Notes: generated by a model not told the origin, from the letters alone. 55,147 bases of DNA from Flavicella sp. (GCF_029238425.1 NZ_JAQWGB010000123.1:1-55147); one strand, 5' to 3'; numbered from the stretch's first letter, positions 25,047 through 35,031 are shown. Numbers and translations: made by a program.

Positions 25047-26819
25047 ATGTCACCACAGAAAAAAAACCTGATTACCAAGTTTTTAATTTGGAAATACAAA
25101 CATCTAACAAGCCAACAATTTATTTATATTGTTAGTATCATTATTGGTTTGCTTTCTGGTTTGGCTGCGGTTACACTTAAAAACTTAACGCACCTTATTC
25201 AAGAGGAAGTACATAATTATCAATCTGTTTTTTACATATTTCCTATCATTGGATTGTTGTTGACGCTTTTGATGATTAAGTATGTGATCAAACATAGGGT
25301 ATCTCATGGAATCCCTTCAACACTTCATGCCATCTCAAAAAAGAAAGGCCTGATGGAGCGTTACAAAATGTATAGTTCCATTCTTACAGCTCCCATAACT
25401 GTTGGTTTTGGTGGATCTGTTGGACTAGAGGGACCTACTGTAGCTACCAGTGCTGCTATTGGTTCTAATGTATCTAGGCTGTTTCATTTGAACAGAAGTA
25501 CACGAACTTTATTAATAGGAGCAGCAGCTGCCGCGGCCATGTCTTCAATTTTTAAGGCACCCATTGCAGCAATTGTATTTGCCATTGAAATTTTTAGTTT
25601 GGACCTTACCATGGTCTCGTTGATTCCTCTATTATTATCTTCGATTTCAGCTATTTTAACCTCTTATTTTTTCTTGGGAGATAATTCGATCTTAAGGTTT
25701 GAATTGACCGATAAATTTACCTTGATTGACACAGCCTATTATGTGGCTCTTGGAGTTAGCTGTGGTTTGATTTCTGTCTATTTTAGTAAAATTTATTTTT
25801 TGATTGGCGACTTTTTCTCAAAGGTTGCGAATCCATATAAAAGATTGTTGATAGGAGGTATCGGACTGGGGATCATTGTCTATTTTATTCCGCCATTATT
25901 CGGGGAGGGCTTCAAAACTATCAATAACCTATTAAACAACAATGTAACTGGAGTATTCGGACAAAATTATTTTGAAATTGTAACCGAAAACAATTGGTGG
26001 ATCATCATATTTTTACTCGGTCTTGTGGCTTTTAAAATAGTCGCAACCTCAATTACTTTTGGAGCAGGTGGTGTTGGTGGAGTCTTTGCTCCTACTTTGT
26101 TTACAGGTAGTGTAACTGGATTTGTTTTTGCATTATTTTTCAATACTCTTAACATCTCAAGTCATCAATTATCAACAGGAAACTTTGCTTTAGTGGGAAT
26201 GGCCGGTTTGATGGCAGGGGTATTACATGCACCGCTTACAGCAATTTTCTTAATTGCAGAAATTACAAGTGGACATGAATTATTCATCCCACTAATGATT
26301 ACTGCCGCCATTTCATATCTTATCACTAAGAAATACATTCCTTTCAATATATATGCTGCAGAATTGGCTAAAAAAGGAGAATTAATGACACACGACAAAG
26401 ACAAAAATGTGTTGATGTTGATGGATATTGATAAAGTCATTGAAACTAACTTCATCTCCCTATTGCCAGAAATGAAATTGGGATATGTTGTTAAAGAAGC
26501 TGTAGCAAAATCTTCTAGAAACAATTTCCCTGTGGTCAATGACAAAAATCAATACTTAGGAGTTGTTCTTTTAGATGATATCAGAGGTATTATGTTTGAT
26601 CAAACGCTATATGATACAGTTACCGTGCAGGAGTTGATGCAAAATTCTAAAGGGATCATTGATTACGAAAAAAATACCATGAAAGAAATCATGAAAAAAT
26701 TTCAAGATAGCGGTGCATGGAATTTACCTGTAGTAAAAAATGGAATCTATATGGGGTTCATTTCTAAATCTAGATTACTTACAGCCTATAGAAGAAAATT
26801 AATTGAAGTAACCAACTAA
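25047..26819 (+). CDS. CLC-family chloride channel/antiporter with CBS pair
   Basis: Integral membrane anion transporter of 590 residues. The CLC core (about 1-440) has HGIPS at 88-92 (variant of GSGIP), GSVGLEGP at 123-130 with the gating glutamate at 129, and GAGGVGGVFAPTLFTGS near 334-350 (GxFxP motif). The C-terminal 130 residues form two CBS domains (e.g. NFPVVNDKNQYLGVVLLDDIRGI and NLPVVKNGIYMGFISKSRLL), which usually bind adenine nucleotides. A kept gating glutamate suggests H+/Cl- exchange rather than a pure channel (inference). A small membrane protein gene follows 1 nt later. Confidence 0.92.
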   Translation: MSPQKKNLITKFLIWKYKHLTSQQFIYIVSIIIGLLSGLAAVTLKNLTHLIQEEVHNYQSVFYIFPIIGLLLTLLMIKYVIKHRVSHGIPSTLHAISKKKGLMERYKMYSSILTAPITVGFGGSVGLEGPTVATSAAIGSNVSRLFHLNRSTRTLLIGAAAAAAMSSIFKAPIAAIVFAIEIFSLDLTMVSLIPLLLSSISAILTSYFFLGDNSILRFELTDKFTLIDTAYYVALGVSCGLISVYFSKIYFLIGDFFSKVANPYKRLLIGGIGLGIIVYFIPPLFGEGFKTINNLLNNNVTGVFGQNYFEIVTENNWWIIIFLLGLVAFKIVATSITFGAGGVGGVFAPTLFTGSVTGFVFALFFNTLNISSHQLSTGNFALVGMAGLMAGVLHAPLTAIFLIAEITSGHELFIPLMITAAISYLITKKYIPFNIYAAELAKKGELMTHDKDKNVLMLMDIDKVIETNFISLLPEMKLGYVVKEAVAKSSRNNFPVVNDKNQYLGVVLLDDIRGIMFDQTLYDTVTVQELMQNSKGIIDYEKNTMKEIMKKFQDSGAWNLPVVKNGIYMGFISKSRLLTAYRRKLIEVTN

Positions 26820-26820
26820 G

Positions 26821-27054
26821 ATGAAAATAGCACTCAAACTTATTCTTTTAATTGTTGTTGGCCTCATTGGAAGCGGACTTTATATGAAAAGTATACAAGC
26901 GGAAAAAGCAGAATTCCTTATTGGAATTGGTGTTTCGGTTTTGGCTTTTGTTCTGCTGCCTTTATTTATTTACATTGGATACAAAGGAAAAGACTTAACT
27001 AGATATTCCTTTAAAAACATGCAAGGACCTGAAAATAAAAACGAAGAATCTTAA
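26821..27054 (+). CDS. Small two-helix membrane protein
   Basis: A 77-residue protein with two hydrophobic helices (about 4-22 and 33-52, a KAEF hinge between) and a charged tail ending PENKNEES. Function unknown; similar short proteins are common in flavobacteria. The ATG follows the CLC stop by 1 nt, so the two are probably translationally coupled. It converges on the gene at 27056 with 1 nt between stops. Confidence 0.7.
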   Translation: MKIALKLILLIVVGLIGSGLYMKSIQAEKAEFLIGIGVSVLAFVLLPLFIYIGYKGKDLTRYSFKNMQGPENKNEES

Positions 27055-27055
27055 T

Positions 27056-27391
27056 TTAATTCCTTAAAATATTTTTCTGATTTACGACCCTGTTTTTCGC
27101 TTCTTTCCAAGGCAGAAAACCATCACTATCAATAGTCAGCACTTTTATTTCTTTTGCAATTTTTGAACTATTTTTCATCGCTTCAAGATGCGCTCCACTT
27201 CGCACAAATTCCTTCATAGAATTCTCATCTTCCCATAAAGTCATCGTATAATGCTTTGTCCAAAAACCTATGTTTTTATTCTTTTTGCAGGTAGTGAACT
27301 TTAACTGTTTTACAATTTTCATGGCCTGCATTGACAATGAAAAAAAATAAAGGGGTCGTTTCAGTTCTATATAAGTAATGCTAAGTTTCAT
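27056..27391 (-). CDS. Dimeric alpha/beta-barrel-like protein (DUF3291- or monooxygenase-like)
   Basis: A 111-residue cytoplasmic protein. IGFWTKHYTMTLWEDENSMKEF followed by RSGAHLEAMKNS resembles the dimeric alpha/beta-barrel superfamily that includes antibiotic-biosynthesis monooxygenase-like and DUF3291 proteins. The substrate is unknown and the assignment rests on pattern only. It starts 1 nt after the tadA stop (minus strand), so it is co-translated with tadA. Confidence 0.7.
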   Translation of the reverse strand: MKLSITYIELKRPLYFFSLSMQAMKIVKQLKFTTCKKNKNIGFWTKHYTMTLWEDENSMKEFVRSGAHLEAMKNSSKIAKEIKVLTIDSDGFLPWKEAKNRVVNQKNILRN

Positions 27392-27392
27392 A

Positions 27393-27842
27393 TCAATTCA
27401 AATTTCTTTTCTCAATAAAAAAACGTTTCAACAACAACGAACACTCATCTGCCAATATACCTTTTGTAACTTTTGTCTTAGGATGTAATACGGTTTTGTA
27501 TTTTTCAAATCCTCTAACAGCATCGGAAGCACCAAAAACAATCCTCCCTATTTGCGTCCAATAGCTCGCTCCGGCACACATTTGGCAAGGCTCCAAGGTT
27601 ACATACAAGGTACAATCCTTTAAATACTTACCTCCTAAAAAACCAGATGCAGCAGTAAAAGCTTGCATTTCTGCATGCGCTGTAACATCATTTAAAGCTT
27701 CCGTTAAATTATGTCCTCTCGCTATTATTTTACCATCACTTACAATGACAGCCCCCACAGGAACCTCATTCTTATCAAAAGCAATTTGAGCTTCTTGTAA
27801 GGCACGTTTCATAAAATAAGTATCATCAAAAGGATTTAACAT
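27393..27842 (-). CDS. tadA: tRNA-specific adenosine deaminase (TadA-type)
   Basis: Deaminates A34 of tRNA-Arg(ACG) to inosine, a zinc enzyme of 149 residues. The zinc and catalytic motif HAE is at 56-58, and the PCxxC is at 85-89 (LEPCQMC). The N-terminal MKRALQEAQIAFDKNEVPVGAVIV block is typical. A general nucleoside or guanine deaminase is possible, but the length and motifs fit TadA. It is the first gene of a pair on the minus strand, divergent from dxs. Confidence 0.93.
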   Translation of the reverse strand: MLNPFDDTYFMKRALQEAQIAFDKNEVPVGAVIVSDGKIIARGHNLTEALNDVTAHAEMQAFTAASGFLGGKYLKDCTLYVTLEPCQMCAGASYWTQIGRIVFGASDAVRGFEKYKTVLHPKTKVTKGILADECSLLLKRFFIEKRNLN

Positions 27843-27934
27843 AGGCCTAAGTTTGTTTTTATTAGTATCGATAAAAATAAAGAATTCCTTTAAGTTATAG
27901 AGACTTCTACGAATAAAACTGTATTAAATTATAG

Positions 27935-27942
27935 TATCTTTG
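27935..27942 (+). promoter_or_regulatory. -7 box of dxs
   Basis: TATCTTTG, 13 nt before the dxs ATG; no clear -33 element. Confidence 0.45.
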
Positions 27943-27955
27943 TTTCGTTCAAATT

Positions 27956-29740
27956 ATGACGAAAACCTTATTAAATAACATAGCAAACCCAGAAGATTTA
28001 AGGAAAATTGCTCAAAGCGATTTGCCTTTTGTTGCAAAAGAGTTGCGGGAATCAATTATTGATTTTGTTGCCACCAAAGAAGGACATCTCGGAGCCAGTT
28101 TGGGGGTTATAGAGTTGACGATTGCATTGCATTATGTTTTCAACACTCCTAAAGATTCATTGATCTGGGATGTTGGGCACCAAGCATATGCGCACAAAAT
28201 ATTAACGGACAGAAAAAAATATTTTCACACCAATCGCCAATTAAATGGTTTGAGTGGTTTTCCGAAAAGAACAGAAAGTCCCTATGATTCTTTTGGTACA
28301 GGGCATTCATCTACCTCAATTTCGGCTGCTTTGGGAATGGCCATGGCTTCTAAAATCAAAGGAGATTTCAACACCCAACATATTGCAGTTATCGGGGATG
28401 CTTCCATTGCCTCAGGTATGGCATTTGAAGGTTTGAATCATGCCGGAGTTACAGATGCCAACTTACTTGTAATTTTGAACGATAACGCGATGGGAATTGA
28501 CCCAAGCGTTGGTGCTTTGAAAAAGTACCTCATGAAGGCTAAAATTGGTCAAAAAGCTCCCAAAGGAAATATGATTGAAGCACTAAACTTCAATTATTCC
28601 GGTCCTATTGATGGACATGATTTACCGAAATTAATAAAAGAATTAGAAAGGTTACGGAAGATTCAAGGCACAAAATTTCTTCATATAGTAACCACAAAAG
28701 GAAAAGGACTTAAACAAGCGGAACAAGAGCAAATAAAATACCACGCTCCGGGAAAATTTGACAAATTAACCGGCGAAATTTTACCCAAAAAAAGCGAAAA
28801 TAAAGCTCCAAAATACCAAGATGTTTTCGGGTTGACTTTATTGGAACTGGCAAAACAGAATAAAAAAATAGTGGGAATAACACCCGCAATGCCAACAGGT
28901 AGTTCCTTAAAATATATGATTGAGGATCTCCCAGAAAGAGCATTTGATGTTGGAATCGCAGAGCAACATGCAGTTACCTTAGCAGCGGGAATGGCAACCC
29001 AAGGATTAATTCCTTATTGCACTATATATTCTACGTTTTTGCAACGTGCTTATGATCAAATAATTCATGACGTTGCCATTCAAAATCTACCTGTTATTTT
29101 TTGTATTGATAGAGCCGGTCTGGTTGGACAAGATGGAGCTACACATCATGGAGTTTTTGATATTAGTTATTTAAGGTGTATCCCTAACTTGATTATTTTT
29201 GCACCTCAAAATGAAATTGACTTAAGAAATATACTCTATACCGTCCAATTAGGGAAACTAGAAAACCCTATTACAATTAGATATCCAAGAGGAAAAGGAA
29301 ACATTGAAAACTGGCAAATGCCATTCGAAGAAATTCCTATTGGGAAAGGACGTACTTTAAGAGAAGGTACCGCTGTTGCAATTCTTTCTATTGGAACCAT
29401 AGGCACAAGAATCTCGGAGATCATTGATACTTTCCCGGAAACTGAAAAACAGAAAATTGCGCATTTCAACTTGCTATTTGTGAAACCTCTTGACAAAACT
29501 CTATTGGATTCAATATTTACCAAATTCGACCGTATTCTAACCATAGAAGATAACACTATCAAAGGTGGATTTGGAAGTTCTATTATTGAATTTTCTCAAG
29601 AAAACAACTTCGCTAACAAACGAATCAAAACACTTGGGATTCCAGATGAATTCATCGAGCATGGTACCACTTATGAACTTTTACAATCCATAAACTTAGA
29701 CAACGAAGGTATTAAAACGGAGATCAAAAATATTTTATAA
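27956..29740 (+). CDS. dxs: 1-deoxy-D-xylulose-5-phosphate synthase
   Basis: Condenses pyruvate and glyceraldehyde-3-phosphate with ThDP, the first step of the non-mevalonate isoprenoid pathway. The 594-residue protein shows SLGVIELTIALHYVFNTP, the VGHQAYAHKIL block, the ThDP-binding IGDASIASGMAFEGLNHAG...NDNAMGID segment, and the pyrimidine domain DVGIAEQHAVTLAAGMA with the catalytic Glu. It is slightly shorter than E. coli Dxs (620). The DUF3078 gene follows 41 nt later with no terminator, so co-transcription is likely. Confidence 0.96.
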   Translation: MTKTLLNNIANPEDLRKIAQSDLPFVAKELRESIIDFVATKEGHLGASLGVIELTIALHYVFNTPKDSLIWDVGHQAYAHKILTDRKKYFHTNRQLNGLSGFPKRTESPYDSFGTGHSSTSISAALGMAMASKIKGDFNTQHIAVIGDASIASGMAFEGLNHAGVTDANLLVILNDNAMGIDPSVGALKKYLMKAKIGQKAPKGNMIEALNFNYSGPIDGHDLPKLIKELERLRKIQGTKFLHIVTTKGKGLKQAEQEQIKYHAPGKFDKLTGEILPKKSENKAPKYQDVFGLTLLELAKQNKKIVGITPAMPTGSSLKYMIEDLPERAFDVGIAEQHAVTLAAGMATQGLIPYCTIYSTFLQRAYDQIIHDVAIQNLPVIFCIDRAGLVGQDGATHHGVFDISYLRCIPNLIIFAPQNEIDLRNILYTVQLGKLENPITIRYPRGKGNIENWQMPFEEIPIGKGRTLREGTAVAILSIGTIGTRISEIIDTFPETEKQKIAHFNLLFVKPLDKTLLDSIFTKFDRILTIEDNTIKGGFGSSIIEFSQENNFANKRIKTLGIPDEFIEHGTTYELLQSINLDNEGIKTEIKNIL

Positions 29741-29781
29741 CAATTTGGCACTTTTTTTGATATCTTAGATTTTTCAAAACC

Positions 29782-30684
29782 ATGAGACAAGCCCTATTTA
29801 CAACACTATACCTGCTATTTACCTTTTCGGTATCCGCACATGTTGAAATAGATTCACTTACTCCGGTAAAAAAAGAAAAAGTAACCACTACCCAATGGGC
29901 TTTTAAAAAAACATTAGGACTTTTAATGACTCAAACGTCCTTTGTAAACTGGAGTGCCGGGGGAGAAAATTCTATTGCAGGAATAACTACCGTTGATTTT
30001 GAATTCAACTATATAAGAGATCGTTTGTTTTGGAATAACCGCTTCAATAGTCGCTTTGGTCTAAACAAAGAAAACGGTGAACCTACAAGGAAAACAGATG
30101 ATGTTATAGAATTTATTTCAAGTTTTGGGTATCGAAAAACAGCCACTTCAAATTGGTATAATTCTGCGCGTTTCAATTTCAGGACCCAATACGCTCCTGG
30201 TTACAAATACCCAAACAGAGAAGATTACATTTCTAAATTCTTTGCCCCTGCATATATATTTGTCGGTGTGGGATCGCAATACACCTCACCAGATAAAGAT
30301 TTCAAACTTTACCTTTCTCCATTAACCAATAAAACTACTTTGGTGTATGACGAAATTTTATCCAATCAAGGTGCATTTGGTGTCAACAAAGGCGAAAGAT
30401 CAAAAATAGAGTTTGGAATCTTGACCACTGGTGAATGGAAACATGACCTTATGGAAAATATTGTCATGAACAATAAATTGATTCTTTATACGGATTACCT
30501 AAATGATTTTTCCAATATTGATGTAGACTGGGAATTGAACTTACAGCTTATCGTAAACAAGTTTGTAAAAGCCAATATTGGTACTCATATTGTTTTTGAT
30601 AATGATGTGGTTGATAAGGAAACAGGAAAACCAGAAATCCAATTGAAACAGCTTCTAGGGGTTGGTATCGTCTACTCTTTCTAA
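29782..30684 (+). CDS. DUF3078-family outer-membrane-like protein
   Basis: A 300-residue exported protein. Signal peptide of about 19 residues ending VSA. The mature part is rich in alternating strands (FEFNYIRDRLFWNNRFNSRFG and so on) and ends with a C-terminal aromatic (VGIVYSF), consistent with a small beta-barrel. It contains the SFVNWSAGGENSIAG pattern that I recall as the DUF3078 signature. Function unknown. It is downstream of dxs and converges on the PorP/SprF gene with 1 nt between stops. Confidence 0.85.
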   Translation: MRQALFTTLYLLFTFSVSAHVEIDSLTPVKKEKVTTTQWAFKKTLGLLMTQTSFVNWSAGGENSIAGITTVDFEFNYIRDRLFWNNRFNSRFGLNKENGEPTRKTDDVIEFISSFGYRKTATSNWYNSARFNFRTQYAPGYKYPNREDYISKFFAPAYIFVGVGSQYTSPDKDFKLYLSPLTNKTTLVYDEILSNQGAFGVNKGERSKIEFGILTTGEWKHDLMENIVMNNKLILYTDYLNDFSNIDVDWELNLQLIVNKFVKANIGTHIVFDNDVVDKETGKPEIQLKQLLGVGIVYSF

Positions 30685-30685
30685 A

Positions 30686-31570
30686 CTACCAAACGAACCT
30701 AACCACAAACTCATGAGTTCCGGTTGAAACAACACTATAGTCTGATGTCACTGATTCATACGCATAACCAAAGGAAGTCTTTTTAACCACTTTCAACATC
30801 ACAGAACCAATTATAGAAGTGTCTACTCTATAAGTTAATCCAGCCTCAATTTTGTTAGAAAAATCAGCTACTGCAGAAACATCTAACAACATATCTTCAT
30901 TTGAAACAAACCTTGAAAATACAGAAGGTGTAAGATCAATATTTTCATTGATCTTAAAAGTATAGCCTCCACCTACATACACATGAAACTTTTCTTCCAC
31001 ACTTTCAGATATGATCGCGCCTGTATTATCTAATTTAGGACTTTCGATTTCAGAAAGAATAAGATTTGGAGAGGATACGTTGATAAAATATCTCTCCCCC
31101 TTTAGATAAGCTCCAACTCCCATTTGTGGGCTAAAAGTACTTGCATTACTGCTAAATAAAGGATCATTTACTCCCAAAGAATTATAATCTATATTATGAA
31201 ACGCTCCACCGGCTTTCAATCCTAAATAAAGATTTGTCACTGCATCCATTTGTAGTTTGTAAGAGACATCAACTACAACACTGGTCTCCTTGGTAATAAA
31301 AACCTTGTCATTGACCAATGAGGCTCCGATCCCCAAATTCTTTTTTAAAGGCATAGAAAAGGAAGCATACTGGGTAGTTGCTGAATCATCAAAATCAGAA
31401 GCTTGTTTTCTAAAACCCAAACCAATTTCAGAGTCTTCCGACACCCCTGCATATGCTGGGTTTAATATATTCATATTGTACCTATACAATAAATAATTTG
31501 GAGCCGTTTCTTGAGCATACATTGCTCCACCAAGAAGGAAAAATCCAAGTATAAATTTAATTTCTTTCAT
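30686..31570 (-). CDS. PorP/SprF-family type IX secretion accessory protein
   Basis: Outer-membrane protein of 294 residues with a signal peptide (MKEIKFILGFFLLGGAMYAQ). The start of the mature part, NYLLYRYNMNILNPAYAGV, is the strong PorP/SprF signature, and the rest is a strand-rich barrel. In F. johnsoniae SprF is needed to secrete the type-B cargo SprB encoded beside it; by analogy this protein should serve the large cargo 10 nt upstream. It is the last gene of the minus-strand run nrdB-nrdA-dgt-cargo-porP. Confidence 0.92.
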   Translation of the reverse strand: MKEIKFILGFFLLGGAMYAQETAPNYLLYRYNMNILNPAYAGVSEDSEIGLGFRKQASDFDDSATTQYASFSMPLKKNLGIGASLVNDKVFITKETSVVVDVSYKLQMDAVTNLYLGLKAGGAFHNIDYNSLGVNDPLFSSNASTFSPQMGVGAYLKGERYFINVSSPNLILSEIESPKLDNTGAIISESVEEKFHVYVGGGYTFKINENIDLTPSVFSRFVSNEDMLLDVSAVADFSNKIEAGLTYRVDTSIIGSVMLKVVKKTSFGYAYESVTSDYSVVSTGTHEFVVRFVW

Positions 31571-31580
31571 CTCTTTAACT

Positions 31581-34500
31581 TTAATATTTTAAATAAATCC
31601 AACCTTTTTTAACATAGGCCTCAGGATAAAAATCTGCCACAGGTTCTCCTGATTTCAAAATATACATATAAGAACCTACTGGTAATTTTTGCATATTTCC
31701 AGGTATATTGGAATCCCCGGTAAAGTCATTTTTATAAGGCTTCGCTTTATAGACCAATTGACCAGATCTGTTATAGATCTCCAATTCGTTATTTGGATAC
31801 ATTTCTTCTAATTTTTCTATGACCCACTCATCATTGATTCCATCATTATTCGGTGTAAACCCTTTGGGTTGTATTGGGTCAATCTTGATGTTATCATCAC
31901 AAATATCTCCAATATTATCTTCATCTACATCCAATTGATCTGGATTAAAAACAAGTGGACAATTATCATCATCATCAAGGATATCATCATTATCATCATC
32001 CGTATCACTCGCATCCCCCTCTCCATCATTATCCGTATCCAACTGATCAGGATTCGAAACCAAAGGAGAATTATCATTGAAATCTAAAATTCCGTCATTA
32101 TCATCATCATCATCACAAACATCACCCATACCATCATTATCAGAATCCAATTGATCTGGATTAGCCACCTCAATACAATTATCATCTTTTGCATCCAAAC
32201 CATCATTGTCAATATCCAAATCTACTTCTAATAGCACACCTATTGTCTTTGTTTCACTTGAAGATGTAACTGAAACCTCTAAAGAATAAGTTTTAGTCTC
32301 ATATTCTTCATTCGGTGTTACTGTAAATTCAAAAGATCCATTGGAATTCATTGTGATTGGCGACTCTGGACTAAAAGTAACTACTGAACCTGTTGGATTT
32401 CCTGAAACTGACACAGCTACAGCTTCATCAAAGCCAGCAAAAACCTCATAATCAACTTGGAACGATACTGCTTTTGTTTCTAATATTTTAGTAGAACTCT
32501 CTGTTGTTGACAAGGCAAAAGTTGGCGTGGTAGCGGTAAAAACTCCCGAAAACAAACCTCTTCCATGTGTTGCCGCCATAACAGCATATCCATCTGCCCT
32601 ATATTCAAAATCTGTAACTTTCACATCACTCATTCCGTTATAAGACTGCTCCCAAGTCGGACTCGCATCATTCCAATTAGTAGTCTTCCATACTCCTAAT
32701 TCAGTACCTATAATTACCTCACCAGATTCAATTGGGTTTGATAAAATTGCTTTTACCGGAATATCCGGTAAATCGCCTTCTTTTTCACTCCAAGTGGCTC
32801 CACCATCTTTAGAATACCAAATACTAGAAACACCATAATTATGAAAAGAAACAAAAATCTCATTTTCGCTATTTCCAAATTCAACATCTGAAATACTTCC
32901 TAAAAAATTAGAATCTGAAATATCTGTCCAAATAGGATCTGTATTGGCATTGGTCACTTTCAACAACTCCCCTGTTTGGGTTCCAACTAACAATGTAGAA
33001 CTTGTTGTAGTATAATTAGAAACAGTAATCGCTGTAGGTGAACTCACCAACAAATCATCAGTTAAAGAACGTTTCAAGGCTGATCCAGTAGAGGAAATAT
33101 TTAATAAATTGGAATATCTATATAATTTAGAAGTACTTCCTGAAGAACCATTCGTATATAATATATCCAAATTAGAGTCCAAAGCAGCTTGATTTATAAA
33201 GTCACCGTCATTTTCAGAATCACTATTGATAGTTCTCCATTCATTTAAAATAAAATTATACAAACCATATGAATTGTTGTACACATAAGAAACAATCAAA
33301 TATGAGGCACCTACTTGATCTACGAAACAAGCGGCTCCATCTCCTCCACTTATATCGATAGAATTTTGACTGGTTGGATCTGAAAAAAAAGGCGTCCCGT
33401 TATCTTGAGTTCCTCCTAAGAAAAATTCTTCAGAAGAATTTGGTCCCATTGCTGTGTAATAAAACTGAGTAACATTGTAATCAGAATTCACTGAATTTGT
33501 TGTTGAACTTGTTGTATTTGCCGTAGAAAGGGATGAACAGTAATAAACACCACCATCATTTCCAAAAACTGCTTCATTGGAAGCTCCAGGCCTAAAAGTC
33601 ATCGCATGTTGATCTGCATGAACTACGGGAAAACCACCAGAAATTCCAGAGTGCCATTTAGATATCTGACTCCAACTACTTGCACCATCTATCGATCTAA
33701 ACAAATTAATCCCACCAACATATAAAATATCATCATCATTCGGATCGACTTCGATCATTAAATCATAAAAATCTTGTCCTCTTGTAAAATCATTTTCAGG
33801 GATATCTGGATCAGCATCATTGGGCTTTGATAATTCCGAAACGGAACTAAAACCATCAGTAGTTCCATAGATATGAGGTCCACTAGAAGTGGTACCTTGA
33901 GTTAGCGCATATAGTTTATTAGCATTAGAGTTGGACACCGCCAATTCAACTCTATTCGAATTTGCTAAGGTTGTCATCAAACTCCAATTTTCACCATCAA
34001 CGGAACTAAAAACAGCACCTGCACCGGAGAACCCAAAATCTGGAGTCGCAATACATCCTAACCAAAGTTTATTGTCAGCTCCGATCTCAATATCATTTGG
34101 AATATAATAAAAAGTAAAACTACTTATAGTATAAGCCATGGAAGCATCCGATATACGAGACCATGAGTTTCCACCATTAATAGACCTATACAATCCTGCT
34201 GATTGAGGCCCCAAATTATTGTTAGGGTCATTAGAGTCTCCATAGAAATGACTTCCGACACCTACAAAGATCTCGGTGTTAGTTCCATTATCCCAAGCCA
34301 CAATATCATTGATATAATAAATTCCTTCTAAGAGTTTACTAAAAGTACCTGATAAATCACCAGGTCCTTCTGCTACAATGTTTATTTGTTGCCAACTCGA
34401 ACCTCCATCCGTTGTTTTATAAACTCCATTTCCAACAGCTGCCCCAAAAGTATATTGTTCACCTGTACCCAAATACCAAGTACTGCTATCTCTAGGGTCT

Positions 34501-35021
34501 ACAGTAATACAGGAAACATTCATATTACTGGGAACTCCAGTAACTTGAGTCCAACTCGCGTTTGCATTTGTAATATCTAGATTTACCCATAGTCCACCAC
34601 TCACGGCACCAGCATAAACTTTCTTATGAGTTGTATCATTTGGATCAAACAACAAAACTCTAGTTCTACCACCAACATTATTTGGTCCTCTTTCTACCCA
34701 TTTATTGTCCATTGCATCTCCGGGTACTTTTTGTAAAGGGCCTCTTTTGGATAATTTTTGCTGTAGTTGTAAAACTTTTTCTGGTTCTGGTTTTCCTGTA
34801 GATGGGTTCATCGTCAATTCCCATTCACGTTCAAAATATTTATTAGGTGGTAAACCTTGCCCTTTCCTTTCCTTCTTCGATAACTTAAGCGTATGTTTGA
34901 AGGGTGAATTTTCTAAAAACTCAATGTGCTTTTGTTTTGAGTCTTTAAAAATATCTCTATTAAATTGAAAGAATGCGAAAACAAACAACAATAGACCCGC
35001 GACACTTAATATCTTTTTCAT
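31581..35021 (-). CDS. Large T9SS type-B cargo with BNR-like propeller and thrombospondin type-3 repeats
   Basis: A 1146-residue surface or secreted protein. From the ATG at 35021 there is a hydrophobic signal (MKKILSVAGLLLFVFAFFQF), a pro-region, then a beta-propeller of sortilin/BNR type (VERGPNNVGGRTRVLLFDP; repeated GGSSWQQ, GNSWSRI, ASSWSQI and ATWSEK turns). Next comes a beta-sandwich segment, then four thrombospondin type-3 calcium-binding repeats (DNDGLDAKDDNC, DSDNDGMGD and similar, 31888-32217). The last 90 residues (KGFTPNNDGINDEWVIE onward) are the type-B sorting domain (gliding-motility-associated). An in-frame start 20 codons earlier would overlap dgt and is rejected. Ligand or enzymatic activity unknown. 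Confidence 0.9.
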   Translation of the reverse strand: MKKILSVAGLLLFVFAFFQFNRDIFKDSKQKHIEFLENSPFKHTLKLSKKERKGQGLPPNKYFEREWELTMNPSTGKPEPEKVLQLQQKLSKRGPLQKVPGDAMDNKWVERGPNNVGGRTRVLLFDPNDTTHKKVYAGAVSGGLWVNLDITNANASWTQVTGVPSNMNVSCITVDPRDSSTWYLGTGEQYTFGAAVGNGVYKTTDGGSSWQQINIVAEGPGDLSGTFSKLLEGIYYINDIVAWDNGTNTEIFVGVGSHFYGDSNDPNNNLGPQSAGLYRSINGGNSWSRISDASMAYTISSFTFYYIPNDIEIGADNKLWLGCIATPDFGFSGAGAVFSSVDGENWSLMTTLANSNRVELAVSNSNANKLYALTQGTTSSGPHIYGTTDGFSSVSELSKPNDADPDIPENDFTRGQDFYDLMIEVDPNDDDILYVGGINLFRSIDGASSWSQISKWHSGISGGFPVVHADQHAMTFRPGASNEAVFGNDGGVYYCSSLSTANTTSSTTNSVNSDYNVTQFYYTAMGPNSSEEFFLGGTQDNGTPFFSDPTSQNSIDISGGDGAACFVDQVGASYLIVSYVYNNSYGLYNFILNEWRTINSDSENDGDFINQAALDSNLDILYTNGSSGSTSKLYRYSNLLNISSTGSALKRSLTDDLLVSSPTAITVSNYTTTSSTLLVGTQTGELLKVTNANTDPIWTDISDSNFLGSISDVEFGNSENEIFVSFHNYGVSSIWYSKDGGATWSEKEGDLPDIPVKAILSNPIESGEVIIGTELGVWKTTNWNDASPTWEQSYNGMSDVKVTDFEYRADGYAVMAATHGRGLFSGVFTATTPTFALSTTESSTKILETKAVSFQVDYEVFAGFDEAVAVSVSGNPTGSVVTFSPESPITMNSNGSFEFTVTPNEEYETKTYSLEVSVTSSSETKTIGVLLEVDLDIDNDGLDAKDDNCIEVANPDQLDSDNDGMGDVCDDDDDNDGILDFNDNSPLVSNPDQLDTDNDGEGDASDTDDDNDDILDDDDNCPLVFNPDQLDVDEDNIGDICDDNIKIDPIQPKGFTPNNDGINDEWVIEKLEEMYPNNELEIYNRSGQLVYKAKPYKNDFTGDSNIPGNMQKLPVGSYMYILKSGEPVADFYPEAYVKKGWIYLKY
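31888..32217 (-). repeat. Thrombospondin type-3 repeat block
   Basis: Tandem Asp/Asn-rich repeats of about 25-30 residues with the patterns DNDG, DSDNDG and DNCP inside the T9SS cargo. The DNA is rich in ATC triplets, which produces a spurious Ile-rich frame on the + strand. Confidence 0.85.
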
Positions 35022-35031
35022 AGCTGTTCTA

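Noticed and set aside
26165-26545. 126-codon minus frame within the CLC gene
   Set aside because: Antisense shadow of the clearly coding CLC/CBS region.
31869-32087. Ile-rich open frame and an apparent short DNA repeat array that could suggest a CRISPR
   Set aside because: It is the complement of the thrombospondin type-3 repeats; repeats are unequal, lack unique spacers and are in frame with the cargo gene.
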